The position numbers and the translations under genes were made by a program. Of a stretch of 64,000 nt of DNA, positions 56,520-64,000 are shown piece after piece (position 1 is the stretch's first letter; every line of letters starts with the position of its first letter). Source of the DNA: Pseudomonadota bacterium (GTDB lineage: Bacteria; Pseudomonadota; Gammaproteobacteria; Steroidobacterales; Steroidobacteraceae). The notes below the pieces were generated by a model that did no database searches, was not told the DNA's origin, and saw only the letters and a program-made list of their open reading frames with translations. The DNA lies in NCBI GenBank assembly GCA_026398735.1, contig JAPLSH010000015.1, forward strand, positions 1 to 64,000, read 5' to 3'.

Positions 56520-58205
56520 ATGAATGAAGATGAAGTCGTCATAGAGGCCGAGAAGGGAACCATTATCCCTGCCGGTCTCAAACCGTTGCTGATGCTCATT
56601 GGCGTAGCCGCTGCGGTTGCCGCTGGCGTTGGGGTGGTGCTGTGGTCTCAAGGTCCCAGTTACAGCCTGCTGTATGGCAATCTTGCTGACACCGATAAAG
56701 CGCAAGTGGTTGCGTCGCTTGACCAGGCCGCTATTCCGTATCGATTAGAGCCCGGTACCGGTGCGGTGCTGGTGCCCAGTGACAAAGTCAGCGATGCACG
56801 CATGAAGCTGGCTGCGAAGGGCTTGCCGGAATCCGGTGGCTACTCGCTGATGGACAAAGATCCTGGTTTTGGCGTTAGCCAGTTCATGGAGAGCGCGCGC
56901 TACCAGCATGCTATCGAGACCGAGCTGGGCCGCACCATTGCGAGCCTCAAACAAGTGGAGGGCGCCCGGGTGCATCTGGCCATGCCAGCGCAATCCGCGT
57001 TTGTGCGTGATAAGCGTCAGGCCTCGGCATCTGTGTTTTTGCAGATGAAAAGTGGCCGTCGTCTGGAGCGCGAACAGATCTCATCCATCATCAATCTGGT
57101 GGCTTCAAGTATTCCCGACATGGACCCCAACCAGGTCACTGTCATAGATAGCCAGGGGCGATTGCTCTCTTCGCCAGACCGGGACGGCGAAGTGGCTCAG
57201 CGCGAACAGCAAATCGAAATTGCCCGTCGCATGGAAGAAGACTACGCCCAGCGCATCGAATCGCTGCTGTCACCTATTTTGGGTAATGGTCGCGTGAAGG
57301 CGCAGGTGGTTGCACAGGTAGAGATGTCTGCTACCGAAGAGGCCCGCGAGCAGTATCGACCCGACAGCCAGATTCTGCGCAGTGAGCAAACCAGCGAGGA
57401 AAGCTCCCGCACGGGGCCCAACGCTGCCCAAGGCATACCCGGAGCCCTCAGCAATCAGCCGCCACCGGGTGGAACAGTCGCTCAGGCCGCGCCTGCTGCT
57501 GCCACGCCCGCCGTCGCCGGTGCTCCAGGCGCAACAGCGCCGGGTGCTCAGGTTGCTGTAGCCGCTGCAGCCAGCGCTGCAACGCCAGAAAACACCAATC
57601 GTCAGGCCACGCGCAACTATGAGTTAGACCGCACGATCGCCTATACCAAGAATCCTGCCGGGCGCCTGCAGCGTTTGTCGGTCGCGGTGTTGGTCGACAA
57701 CATGCGCAAGACAGACAAAGAGGGCAATACAACCGAAGAGCCCTTGAGCGAAGAGCAGATCGAGCGTCTCAAGACGCTGGTCAAAGATGCCGTTGGATTT
57801 GATGAGAAGCGAGGCGACACCGTATCGGTAGTCAACCAAGGCTTCCACACCGATCCGATCAGTGTGCCAGAGATAGAAAAGACGCCCCTGCTTGAACAGC
57901 CGATAGTGCGCGAGGTCGCGCGGATCGGTGCGGGTTTGGTCATTGTGGTGCTGCTGTTGGTGATGGTGGTTCGTCCGCTTATCAAGGGCCTCACGCCCCC
58001 ACCCAAACCGCTTTTGGTATCGGGCTCAAAGGCCCTGGCGCAGCTGCCCAGTCCCGCAAATTCTCCGGCAGCACCAGCGCCTTTGCCGCCGCCTATGCCC
58101 GGTATCCCGTTTGAACTGCAGCTGGAACAGGCCAAGACGATCGTCAGTCAGGATGCGCCGCGTGTTGCGCAGGTGCTCAAAGAGTGGGTTCAGAACGATG
58201 TTTAA
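56520..58205 (+). CDS. fliF: Flagellar MS-ring protein FliF
   Basis: Base ring of the motor in the inner membrane. 561 residues, full length: first membrane helix near 20-42 (LLMLIGVAAAVAAGVGVVLW), periplasmic ring-building motifs (LYGNLADTDKAQVVASL; GFGVSQFMESARYQHAIE), an Ala/Pro-rich loop, the second helix (IGAGLVIVVLLLVMVVRPLI) and a cytoplasmic tail ending EQAKTIVSQDAPRVAQVLKE then WVQNDV. That tail is the conserved FliG-binding segment. Yet the next gene, 13 bases on, is fliH; fliG is not present. Confidence 0.96.
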   Translation: MNEDEVVIEAEKGTIIPAGLKPLLMLIGVAAAVAAGVGVVLWSQGPSYSLLYGNLADTDKAQVVASLDQAAIPYRLEPGTGAVLVPSDKVSDARMKLAAKGLPESGGYSLMDKDPGFGVSQFMESARYQHAIETELGRTIASLKQVEGARVHLAMPAQSAFVRDKRQASASVFLQMKSGRRLEREQISSIINLVASSIPDMDPNQVTVIDSQGRLLSSPDRDGEVAQREQQIEIARRMEEDYAQRIESLLSPILGNGRVKAQVVAQVEMSATEEAREQYRPDSQILRSEQTSEESSRTGPNAAQGIPGALSNQPPPGGTVAQAAPAAATPAVAGAPGATAPGAQVAVAAAASAATPENTNRQATRNYELDRTIAYTKNPAGRLQRLSVAVLVDNMRKTDKEGNTTEEPLSEEQIERLKTLVKDAVGFDEKRGDTVSVVNQGFHTDPISVPEIEKTPLLEQPIVREVARIGAGLVIVVLLLVMVVRPLIKGLTPPPKPLLVSGSKALAQLPSPANSPAAPAPLPPPMPGIPFELQLEQAKTIVSQDAPRVAQVLKEWVQNDV

Positions 58206-58218
58206 GGTTTGCTGAACT

Positions 58219-58875
58219 ATGTCTACTGATGTGAGTACTGCCCAAATCCGTGCCTGGCGTATGCCCGATATCGAGGGCGCTGTGCTGGGCAGTCGACACC
58301 GTCGAGATTTTTTCGGAGATACGCCGGAAGAGGCTGACGCCGCGCTTGAACGCCTTAAACAACAGGCCTGGGATGCCGGTATGGCACAAGCACGTGCCGA
58401 CATTGATGCCATGCATCAGCAGCTGGCTGCCCAATACACCACGCTGCAGTCCGCGCTGGCCGCGCTGGCCCAGCCCATGCTTGCCGTTGACGAGCAGGTA
58501 CGTGCACAACTGACAGAGCTGGCTACGGTGATCGCACGCCATGTAGTACGCCGTGAGCTGCGCAGTGACCCGGCTCAGGTGATTGCCATTGTCCGCGAGA
58601 CCGTAGGCCTACTTCCTGCCGCGACGCCAGATGTGCGCGTGGTTCTGCATCCTGAGGATGCGGCCCTGCTGCGGGAGCGCCTGTCGCTGCCACAAGGCGA
58701 GGGTGCGTGGACGCTGTTTGAAGATCCGACGCTGTCGCGGGGTGGCTGCCGGGTTACGGCCGGGGTGTCGCAGATCGATGCACGCATTGAATCGCGCATG
58801 GCTGCGGTCATTGTCAGCCTGTTGGGCGAAGAGCGTGTGCGCGAACGTGCTAACGGCGAGATCGGCGCACCATGA
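58219..58875 (+). CDS. fliH: Flagellar export ATPase regulator FliH
   Basis: Peripheral stator of the export ATPase; binds FliI and FliN. 218 residues: [11 protein letters not shown] at the start, a central helix ([20 protein letters not shown]) with small-residue spacing, and the C-terminal domain ([39 protein letters not shown]). It overlaps fliI by ATGA and follows fliF directly. Confidence 0.93.
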   Translation: MSTDVSTAQIRAWRMPDIEGAVLGSRHRRDFFGDTPEEADAALERLKQQAWDAGMAQARADIDAMHQQLAAQYTTLQSALAALAQPMLAVDEQVRAQLTELATVIARHVVRRELRSDPAQVIAIVRETVGLLPAATPDVRVVLHPEDAALLRERLSLPQGEGAWTLFEDPTLSRGGCRVTAGVSQIDARIESRMAAVIVSLLGEERVRERANGEIGAP

Positions 58876-60227
58876 GTGCCGCCGCACGTGACCTATCGGG
58901 AAAGTGGACGGCGCATTTGGCTCGCAATTTGCGTGATGTGCAGCTATTGCCACCGCCTGCCGTTGAAGGACGTTTGACCCGGATGGTGGGGCTGACCTTG
59001 GAAGCGCAGGGCTGCCAAGCAGCCATTGGCGATCGCTGTGACGTCATGGCCGGCGATGGCAGCTTTGTTGAGGCAGAGGTGGTCGGCTTTGCCGGCGACC
59101 GTTTGTACCTCATGCCTACAGGCGACATTCACGGCTTGCGGCCCAGTGCGCGGGTCATTCCTCGCACTGGTGCGGGTTTTGTAAAAGTAGGCCCGGAGAT
59201 GCTGGGCCGCGTAATCGATGGCGCAGGCGTTCCCCTTGACGGTAAAGGCCCCTTGCGCTGCGAGGGTCAGACTCGTCTGACAGGCACCGCCATCAATCCG
59301 CTGCAGCGCGCACCGATCACGCAGACATTGGATGTGGGTGTGCGCGCCATCAATGCATTGCTAACCGTCGGTCGAGGTCAACGCATCGGCTTGTTTGCAG
59401 GCTCTGGTGTGGGTAAGAGCGTGTTGCTGGGCATGATGGCGCGCTACACCGAGGCCGACATCATCGTTGTGGGACTGGTGGGTGAGCGCGGACGAGAGGT
59501 CAAAGAGTTCATCGAAAAGATTCTGGGTGAAGAGGGGCTGCGTCGTTCTGTTGTGGTCGCCTCTCCCGCCGACAATACGCCCCTGATGCGTCTGCATGGG
59601 GCTTGGCTTTCTACTGCAGTCGCGGAGTACTTCCGCGACCAAGGTCAGAATGTCCTGTTGATCATGGATTCCTTGACACGCTTTGCTCAGGCTCAGCGCG
59701 AGATCGGTCTGGCAATCGGCGAGGCGCCAGCCACCAAGGGCTATCCGCCGTCTGTATTTGCCCGTTTGCCCCAACTAGTAGAACGTGCGGGCAATGGTGC
59801 CCAGGGAACCGGCTCTATAACCGCCTTCTATACTGTGTTGACCGAAGGTGATGATCAAAACGATCCGATAGCCGACAGTGCCCGTGCCATCTTGGATGGC
59901 CATGTCGTGTTGTCACGCCGGATTGCCGAAACGGGCCAATATCCTGCGATCGATGTGGAAGCCTCGATCAGTCGTGTGATGCACGACATTGTTCCCACCG
60001 ATCAAACCAACGCTGCCCGTAAGCTTAAGCAGACCCTGTCGGCTTATGAGCAGAACCGTGATCTGGTGGCTATAGGCGCCTACACCCGCGGCACCGATCC
60101 GCGCATTGACGCCGCTATGGCGTTGTGGCCGCAGATGCAGCGATTTCTTGCGCAGGGTATGCACGAGAGCGTATCGCTGCCCGATAGCGTCGCCCAACTT
60201 GCGGCGCTGTTCCAGGACGCTGCATGA
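58872..60227 (+). CDS. fliI: Flagellum-specific export ATPase FliI
   Basis: 451 residues, F1-beta-like hexameric ATPase that releases substrates from chaperones. Walker [34 protein letters not shown], Walker [19 protein letters not shown] and [19 protein letters not shown] are all intact. Overlaps fliH and fliJ. Confidence 0.97.
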   Translation: MSAAARDLSGKWTAHLARNLRDVQLLPPPAVEGRLTRMVGLTLEAQGCQAAIGDRCDVMAGDGSFVEAEVVGFAGDRLYLMPTGDIHGLRPSARVIPRTGAGFVKVGPEMLGRVIDGAGVPLDGKGPLRCEGQTRLTGTAINPLQRAPITQTLDVGVRAINALLTVGRGQRIGLFAGSGVGKSVLLGMMARYTEADIIVVGLVGERGREVKEFIEKILGEEGLRRSVVVASPADNTPLMRLHGAWLSTAVAEYFRDQGQNVLLIMDSLTRFAQAQREIGLAIGEAPATKGYPPSVFARLPQLVERAGNGAQGTGSITAFYTVLTEGDDQNDPIADSARAILDGHVVLSRRIAETGQYPAIDVEASISRVMHDIVPTDQTNAARKLKQTLSAYEQNRDLVAIGAYTRGTDPRIDAAMALWPQMQRFLAQGMHESVSLPDSVAQLAALFQDAA

Positions 60228-60676
60228 CCCGCTCAACGCGCATTGCCCCAGTGCAAAAAGTGCTAGAGGGCAAGGAGCAGGCGCAGGCTCGCAAGCTTGG
60301 CCTTGCACAACAGGCCGTCGCAGCCGCCGAAGGGCGCTTGGAAGAGCTGCGCAGCTATCAGGCAGACTATGCGGCAGGGTTCGACAAACAAGTAGCACAC
60401 GGTGCTGCGGTGCATGTGCTGCAGGACTACCGGGCTTTCATGGTTCGGCTGGTGGATGCCATACGGCAGCAAGAACAGCTGGTCGAGAAGCAGAAACTGG
60501 AGATGGCCATGCAGACTGCCTATTGGCAATCTGCGGCGCGTCAGTCGCGTGGTTTGGATTCGGTGGTCGCCGGATGGAAGCGCCAGGAAGAGCAGTTGGC
60601 TGACCGACGCGATCAAGCTGCAACTGATGAGCGGGCGCTCTCTATGCTGTTGCGCAAGACAGGAGTAATAGGCTGA
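60224..60676 (+). CDS. fliJ: Flagellar export chaperone FliJ
   Basis: 150 residues, a two-helix coiled coil resembling the gamma stalk of F-ATPase, linking FliI to FlhA. Strongly charged heptads ([38 protein letters not shown]). Recognised mainly by size, composition and its place between fliI and fliK, both overlapping. Confidence 0.9.
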   Translation: MTRSTRIAPVQKVLEGKEQAQARKLGLAQQAVAAAEGRLEELRSYQADYAAGFDKQVAHGAAVHVLQDYRAFMVRLVDAIRQQEQLVEKQKLEMAMQTAYWQSAARQSRGLDSVVAGWKRQEEQLADRRDQAATDERALSMLLRKTGVIG

Positions 60677-61776
60677 TGAACACGCTGACACTGAACATTC
60701 CTGCCGCACCCCCTAATCAAAACACTTCGCTGCGATCCCCAACTTCCGAGCCCTCACAAGATCAATCTTTTGATCAACTGATGTCTGCCCAGAGACCTGA
60801 AAAATCGGTCGGCAGACAGACCCAAACACCCGAGACGGTAGCCACAGAGGCCGAGGCGCAACAGCCGCCAGACAATGAGGCTGATGTAAGCCAGGCCGAT
60901 GCGCAGCCGGAACCGACACCGGACAGACCGCGCGAGGCCAGTTCTGCAGAGCTGGCCGACGACGCAGATCCGGCTGACGCGGCTCGAGTGGCCGCTGCTG
61001 CTGCTCTTTTGCAATGGCTGGCAGTAGCGCCGGCACCAGTGGGCACGGCGCCGACCACCAGTGGTGCGGCTCCTCTTGCTCCGTCTGGATTACCCACTGC
61101 AGCAGCTGACACCAACGACGCGCCAGCTAACGATGCGACGCTTGGCGACGACGCTTTCAGTACTGCGCCAGTCTTACTGCTCACAGCCGGCGCCGAGCGT
61201 CAGGACCAAGGCGATTCAGGATCCTCGCAATTACGCGGTACTGACACGGCAGCTCTACCGCAAGCAGCAACGACTAGCTTCGGCGCGGTCCTCAACCAAG
61301 CCGGCCAACCGGTATCCCTCTCGGCGCAGGTTGCGCAGTCAGCGCAGGTCCCGCGTCCGTCCATTGAATCGCCGGTTGGAACCAACGAGTGGGCGGAGGA
61401 GCTCGGGACTCGATTGGCTGTCATGACAGCAAGAGGTGAGCAAACCGGGTCCTTGCGGCTGTCGCCAGAGCACCTTGGACCGCTTGAAGTGCAGATTCGG
61501 TTGCAAGACGACAAGGCCAGCGTGATTTTCGGGGCGCAGCACGCCGATACGCGCGCCGCATTGCAGGAAGCTTTGCCGCGACTGCGTGAACTGTTTGCCG
61601 CGTCAGGCCTGCAGTTGCTCGATGCAGGTGTGTCGAGAGAGGGCGCAAGGCAGGCAATGCCTTCACGCTTTACGCGTAACTTCGGATCTGGCCTCGATGC
61701 GGACAGCACTGGCGTAGAAACCAGCATTTCCGTAGCAGGTCTGCGCCATAGCGGAACGCTCGATACCATCGCCTGA
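60676..61776 (+). CDS. fliK: Hook-length control protein FliK
   Basis: 366 residues. Molecular ruler secreted during hook growth that switches export to filament proteins through FlhB. The first 230 residues are disordered and rich in Ala, Pro, Gln, Asp and Thr; the C-terminal Flg_hook domain carries SLRLSPEHLGPLEVQIRLQD and ALPRLRELFAASGLQLLDA. Ends the flrC-fliK series; a new promoter region follows. Confidence 0.93.
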   Translation: MNTLTLNIPAAPPNQNTSLRSPTSEPSQDQSFDQLMSAQRPEKSVGRQTQTPETVATEAEAQQPPDNEADVSQADAQPEPTPDRPREASSAELADDADPADAARVAAAAALLQWLAVAPAPVGTAPTTSGAAPLAPSGLPTAAADTNDAPANDATLGDDAFSTAPVLLLTAGAERQDQGDSGSSQLRGTDTAALPQAATTSFGAVLNQAGQPVSLSAQVAQSAQVPRPSIESPVGTNEWAEELGTRLAVMTARGEQTGSLRLSPEHLGPLEVQIRLQDDKASVIFGAQHADTRAALQEALPRLRELFAASGLQLLDAGVSREGARQAMPSRFTRNFGSGLDADSTGVETSISVAGLRHSGTLDTIA

Positions 61777-61820
61777 TTACCGACGATTGTTGCGACGGTT
61801 TTTTGTCGCTGACTGCTCTG

Positions 61821-61836
61821 TGTGACGCAGTTCACA
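61821..61836. promoter_or_regulatory. Flagellar palindrome at fliL
   Basis: TGTGACGCAGTTCACA, exact TGTGA-N6-TCACA, starting 74 bases before the -24 element. Confidence 0.75.
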
Positions 61837-61894
61837 TTCGTTGAATCTGCAAAATATCTATGGCTTCAGTAGCTTGAAGTGCGCTCTCTGCGCG

Positions 61895-61910
61895 TGGCAC
61901 AAGGTTTGCT
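61895..61910 (+). promoter_or_regulatory. Sigma-54 promoter of fliL operon
   Basis: TGGCAC-AAGGT-TTGCT, an exact consensus match, 55 bases before the fliL ATG. Confidence 0.9.
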
Positions 61911-61965
61911 AAACCTGTTCGGGATAACCACTTCCCGCCACGCCTACAGTTGAGGGATACACGAC

Positions 61966-62499
61966 ATGTCTACTGCTGATGCAAAAAAGTCTGCCAAATC
62001 CAAGGCCGGCGAAGAAGCTGCTAAAGCCGAAGAAGCCAAGAAAGGTGGCAGCAAGAAAAAGCTGATCATCAGTATTGCTGCGGTGGTGGTCCTGTGTGGT
62101 GGCGGCGCCGGCGCCTTCTTCATGATGAAGGGTGGCGATAAGGCCAAACCTGAGGAAGTCCACGAAGCGGTCAAGCTCGCTGCGGTCTATGTGCCGTTGG
62201 ACCCGCCGTTTACTGTGAATTTTGAAAATGTCAGCAATGCCCGCTTCCTTCAGATTGCGGTGCAGATGATGACGCGTGATCCCAAGGCTGTTGAAGAGGT
62301 CAAGGGTCATATGCCGGCGATCCGCAACGACCTGTTGCTGCTGTTCGGTCAGCAAACCGCTGCAGGTTTGTCCAGCCTAGAAGGTAAGGAAAAGCTGCGC
62401 GCTGAAGCTCTGGAGACTGTGCGTTTGACGCTCGGTCATGAGGGCATCAAGCCAGAGACCATCGAAGGTCTGTATTTCACCACCCTCGTGATGCAGTAG
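61966..62499 (+). CDS. fliL: Flagellar basal-body protein FliL
   Basis: Inner-membrane protein that surrounds stator units and affects torque. 177 residues: Lys/Ala/Glu-rich cytoplasmic N-terminus, one membrane helix (LIISIAAVVVLCGGGAGAFF) and a periplasmic stomatin-like domain (VYVPLDPPFTVNF; FLQIAVQMMTRDPKAVEEVK). It normally precedes fliM; here fliN follows after 22 bases. Confidence 0.94.
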   Translation: MSTADAKKSAKSKAGEEAAKAEEAKKGGSKKKLIISIAAVVVLCGGGAGAFFMMKGGDKAKPEEVHEAVKLAAVYVPLDPPFTVNFENVSNARFLQIAVQMMTRDPKAVEEVKGHMPAIRNDLLLLFGQQTAAGLSSLEGKEKLRAEALETVRLTLGHEGIKPETIEGLYFTTLVMQ

Positions 62500-62521
62500 T
62501 CGCAAGGCCAGGAGCTTTCCC

Positions 62522-62890
62522 ATGAGTGAAATGAGCGAAGAAGAAATCTCGGCAGCTATGGAGGCAGACCTTGCTTCTCAGCAGCCACCAATATGGCAGG
62601 AGCCGCGCGGCTCTATTGAGCAAAAGGGTGATGTTGATCTGGACGTCATTCTGCAAGTACCGGTTACCTTGACTTTGGAAGTGGGTCGCACACGGCTGCC
62701 GATCCGCAGTTTGCTGCAGCTTAACCAAGGTTCTGTGGTTGAGCTGGAGCGCGCTGCCGGTGAGCCTTTGGATGTGCATGTAAACGGCACGCTGGTCGCA
62801 CACGGCGAAGTTGTCCTGATCAATGACAAGTTTGGCATTCGCCTCGTCGATGTCATCAGTCCTGCGGATCGCATCCGCACTCTGCGGTAA
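62522..62890 (+). CDS. fliN: Flagellar C-ring protein FliN
   Basis: 122 residues. The C-terminal SpoA domain is complete (LQVPVTLTLEVGRTRLPIRS; LLQLNQGSVVELERAAGEPL; LVDVISPADRIRTLR). FliN forms the base of the C ring and docks FliH-FliI for export. The N-terminal stretch EMSEEEISAAM loosely resembles the ILSQAEIDALL peptide at the start of FliM. fliM itself, which should lie between fliL and fliN, is absent. RBS AGGAG nine bases before the ATG. Confidence 0.95.
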   Translation: MSEMSEEEISAAMEADLASQQPPIWQEPRGSIEQKGDVDLDVILQVPVTLTLEVGRTRLPIRSLLQLNQGSVVELERAAGEPLDVHVNGTLVAHGEVVLINDKFGIRLVDVISPADRIRTLR

Positions 62891-62894
62891 CCCG

Positions 62895-63359
62895 ATGTCG
62901 CTGCGATACCCTTGCGTTCTGGCAGCTCTTTCTCTGGCTGCGCCGCTGGGCCTGAGGGCTGCCGAAGCTGTCGACGCTGTACCGCGTGTATTTGCTGCTC
63001 CGGCAGCCGCTGCAACTGTCCCTGCTGGTAGTGCCGTAGGTCTAGGCCAGGTCACGTTTGCGTTGCTATTGGTGCTGGCGGCGGTATTTGCGGTGGCGTG
63101 GATGACACGCCGGCTGCGTACGCTTGGCAGCCCTGGCACTGCCACGATAGAAATCGTCTCGCAGGTTGCACTGGGTGCGCGTGAGCGCGCGGTGGTGGTT
63201 CGTGTTGGCCAACTGCATGTGCTGCTGGGTGTTGCACCAGGGCGCGTCAATCTGCTGCAGCAGTTGCCTGAGGGTAGTGTTGTGGCTGCCGTGCCGCCGA
63301 CAGCAGAAACTGGCAAGGCGGATTTTGCGACGCTACTGCGCCGGAGCCTGGGTCGATGA
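62895..63359 (+). CDS. fliO: Flagellar export-gate accessory protein FliO
   Basis: 154 residues from the ATG at 62895. Hydrophobic N-terminal segment resembling a signal peptide, one membrane helix ([20 protein letters not shown]), then the short cytoplasmic FliO domain ([35 protein letters not shown]). It helps FliP assemble. Overlaps fliP by ATGA. Confidence 0.92.
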   Translation: MSLRYPCVLAALSLAAPLGLRAAEAVDAVPRVFAAPAAAATVPAGSAVGLGQVTFALLLVLAAVFAVAWMTRRLRTLGSPGTATIEIVSQVALGARERAVVVRVGQLHVLLGVAPGRVNLLQQLPEGSVVAAVPPTAETGKADFATLLRRSLGR

Positions 63360-64000
63360 ATCTGCTCCGCCGCCATAGCGTGCTTGGCCTGGCTGTTGCT
63401 GCAGTGGCTCTGTGTGTGCCTGCCATTGCCAGTGCCGCGGCCCCTGGTATTCCAGCTCTGACCGTGACCGGAACCGGCGCGGGCCAGGGCTACTCGCTGA
63501 CGCTGCAACTGCTGATCCTGATGACGGCAATTACCTTGTTGCCGTCGGTTCTGCTGATGATGACCGCATTTACCCGCATCATCATCGTGCTGACCATCCT
63601 GCGCCAAGCCATCGGCGCCGGTCAGTCGCCACCTAACCAGGTGCTGGTTGGACTCGCGCTGTTTTTGACGTTTTTTGTAATGTCGCCGGTCATTGATCGC
63701 ATCAACGTCGAAGCCGTGCAGCCTTATATGGCGGGCACCATCGAGACCACCGAGGCGCTCTCGCGTGGAGCAGTACCCCTGCGCACTTTCATGTTGGATC
63801 AAACACGCGAAAGTGACATATCAACCTTTGTGCGCATTTCCGGTGGCAAGGGCTTTGCCAAGCCTGAAGACGTGCCCATGTCGATCCTAGTGCCGGCTTT
63901 TGCTACCAGCGAGCTCAAGTCAGCCTTTCAAATTGGGTTCATGATTTTCATACCGTTTGTGATCATCGATCTGGTGGTCGCCAGCGTGCTGATGTCGATG
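63356..64000 (+). CDS. fliP: Flagellar export-gate protein FliP, 3' end missing
   Basis: Core of the FliPQR export gate. 215 residues visible, running off the right edge; the family has about 245. Signal-peptide-like start ([19 protein letters not shown]), membrane segments with [20 protein letters not shown] and [31 protein letters not shown], and [20 protein letters not shown] with the final [13 protein letters not shown]. Confidence 0.96.
   Translation, partial: MNLLRRHSVLGLAVAAVALCVPAIASAAAPGIPALTVTGTGAGQGYSLTLQLLILMTAITLLPSVLLMMTAFTRIIIVLTILRQAIGAGQSPPNQVLVGLALFLTFFVMSPVIDRINVEAVQPYMAGTIETTEALSRGAVPLRTFMLDQTRESDISTFVRISGGKGFAKPEDVPMSILVPAFATSELKSAFQIGFMIFIPFVIIDLVVASVLMSM

Overview
The window is chromosomal DNA of a GC-rich, polarly or peritrichously flagellated gammaproteobacterium. 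The conserved blocks mreBCD-mrdAB, prfA/prmC, lolB-ispE-tRNA-Gln-prs-rplY-pth-ychF and a Pseudomonas/Xanthomonas-type flagellar locus, with three large TonB-dependent receptors whose TonB boxes read EVQVTGSR, suggest the Nevskiales/Steroidobacterales/Xanthomonadales part of the class. The genus cannot be fixed from sequence reading alone.

Layout. 1-4990 (minus strand): cell elongation operon mreB-mreC-mreD-mrdA(PBP2)-rodA; mreC carries an apparent frameshift and rodA runs off the left edge. 5157-8358: gatCAB, the transamidosome, divergent from mreB. 8374-17223: hslO, a VapBC-type pair, mtgA, prmC, a membrane protein, a BrnTA toxin-antitoxin pair, prfA, a TPR protein, lolB, ispE and tRNA-Gln(TTG). 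prmC and prfA, usually adjacent, are split here, and hemA, usually between prfA and the TPR gene, is absent. 17228-26200: a block between tRNA-Gln and prs holding a small exported protein, two TonB-dependent receptors that end in identical terminators, and a Tat-exported short-chain dehydrogenase. 26291-29734: prs, rplY, pth, ychF. 29985-33002: an Oar-like TonB-dependent receptor.

33111-64000: a flagellar island: flgN-flgM-flgA (minus), flgBCDEFGHIJKL, three flagellin genes, flaG, fliD, fliS, a fliT-like gene, an atypical PilZ gene, a fleQ remnant, an flrC-like activator, fliE, fliF, fliH, fliI, fliJ, fliK, fliL, fliN, fliO and the start of fliP. Together these encode rod, hook, filament, cap, export ATPase complex and export gate. 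Sigma-54 (-24/-12) and sigma-28 promoters are readable, and six copies of one 16-bp palindrome (TGTGAYRCAGWTCACR) lie upstream of flgB, fliC2, fliC3, flaG, flrC and fliL.

The main anomaly is that fliG and fliM, two of the three rotor/switch (C-ring) genes, are missing from their conserved positions (fliF-[fliG]-fliH and fliL-[fliM]-fliN), although FliF keeps a normal C-terminal FliG-binding tail and FliN is kept. In addition, fleQ, the master regulator, lacks its N-terminal domain and has an internal frame-shifting deletion, and the FlrC-like activator has no receiver domain or cognate kinase gene nearby. Either the switch genes lie elsewhere, or this is a flagellum kept for export or adhesion without a normal rotor, or the locus is decaying. 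Assembly error has to be excluded first.
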